In this document: positions 6,430-6,443 of the stretch, one piece after another
Position numbering within the stretch: position 1 is the first letter of the stretch
How the letters are laid out: each line of letters opens with the position of its first letter
Assembly: GCA_030950865.1 (NCBI GenBank)
Contig: JAUZQR010000153.1
Coordinates: 1-6,443 of the forward strand
Source of the DNA: Mariprofundaceae bacterium
GTDB lineage: Bacteria; Pseudomonadota; Zetaproteobacteria; Mariprofundales; Mariprofundaceae
Length of the DNA: 6,443 nt
Reading direction: 5' to 3'
The notes under the pieces: generated by a model
Seen by the model: only the letters and a program-made list of their open reading frames with translations
Told to the model about the DNA's origin: nothing
Database searches by the model: none
Made by a program: the position numbers and the translations under genes

Positions 6430-6443
6430 AGATCGGAAGAGCG
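6430..6443 (+). other. Illumina adapter sequence at the contig end (artefact)
   Basis: The final 14 bases, AGATCGGAAGAGCG, are identical to the start of the standard Illumina TruSeq-type adapter read-through sequence. They break the HtpG alignment exactly where they begin: the expected Pro codon and the family's following residues are replaced by Gln-Ile-Gly-Arg-Ala. They should be regarded as untrimmed adapter rather than genomic sequence. Confidence 0.93.

Overview
The window is chromosomal DNA from a Gram-negative, proteobacterium-like organism of moderate to low GC. The evidence is the panB-panC-panD cluster, a 517-residue hybrid histidine kinase and a canonical htpG with a candidate heat-shock promoter. 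The lineage cannot be fixed from the sequence alone. The last 14 bases match the start of an Illumina sequencing adapter, so this is probably the untrimmed end of a draft contig.

Layout, left to right. (1) Positions 56-216 hold a compact element of about 161 bp bounded by 18-bp terminal inverted repeats with one mismatch. It looks like a MITE (non-autonomous transposon). (2) A minus-strand gene (206-1267) encodes a soluble protein with a helical TPR-like N-terminus and two cyclic-nucleotide-binding-like domains. Its stop codon and last residues lie inside the right repeat of the element. (3) A divergent intergenic region (1268-1480) carries a 17-bp palindrome near the cNMP-domain gene. (4) The plus-strand operon panB-panC-panD (1481-3497) is tightly packed and encodes three of the four steps that make pantothenate, the coenzyme A precursor; only ketopantoate reductase is absent. 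(5) A convergent gap (3498-3727) contains a hairpin plus T-rich tail that suits termination of the minus-strand kinase gene. (6) A minus-strand gene (3728-5281) encodes a receiver-kinase-receiver protein with no sensor or membrane domain. (7) A divergent intergenic region (5282-5465) leads into htpG (5466 onward), which is cut off about halfway by the contig end.

The pan operon is a single metabolic unit: PanB makes ketopantoate, PanD makes beta-alanine, and PanC joins pantoate to beta-alanine. The two minus-strand genes are signalling proteins with no obvious link to it. The most interesting non-coding signals are the MITE-like element that has replaced the end of the cNMP-domain gene, and a U-rich leader segment able to pair with the htpG Shine-Dalgarno region, which resembles a fourU RNA thermometer. 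I see no CRISPR array, tRNA, rRNA or complete insertion sequence. No wholly new multi-gene system is evident.
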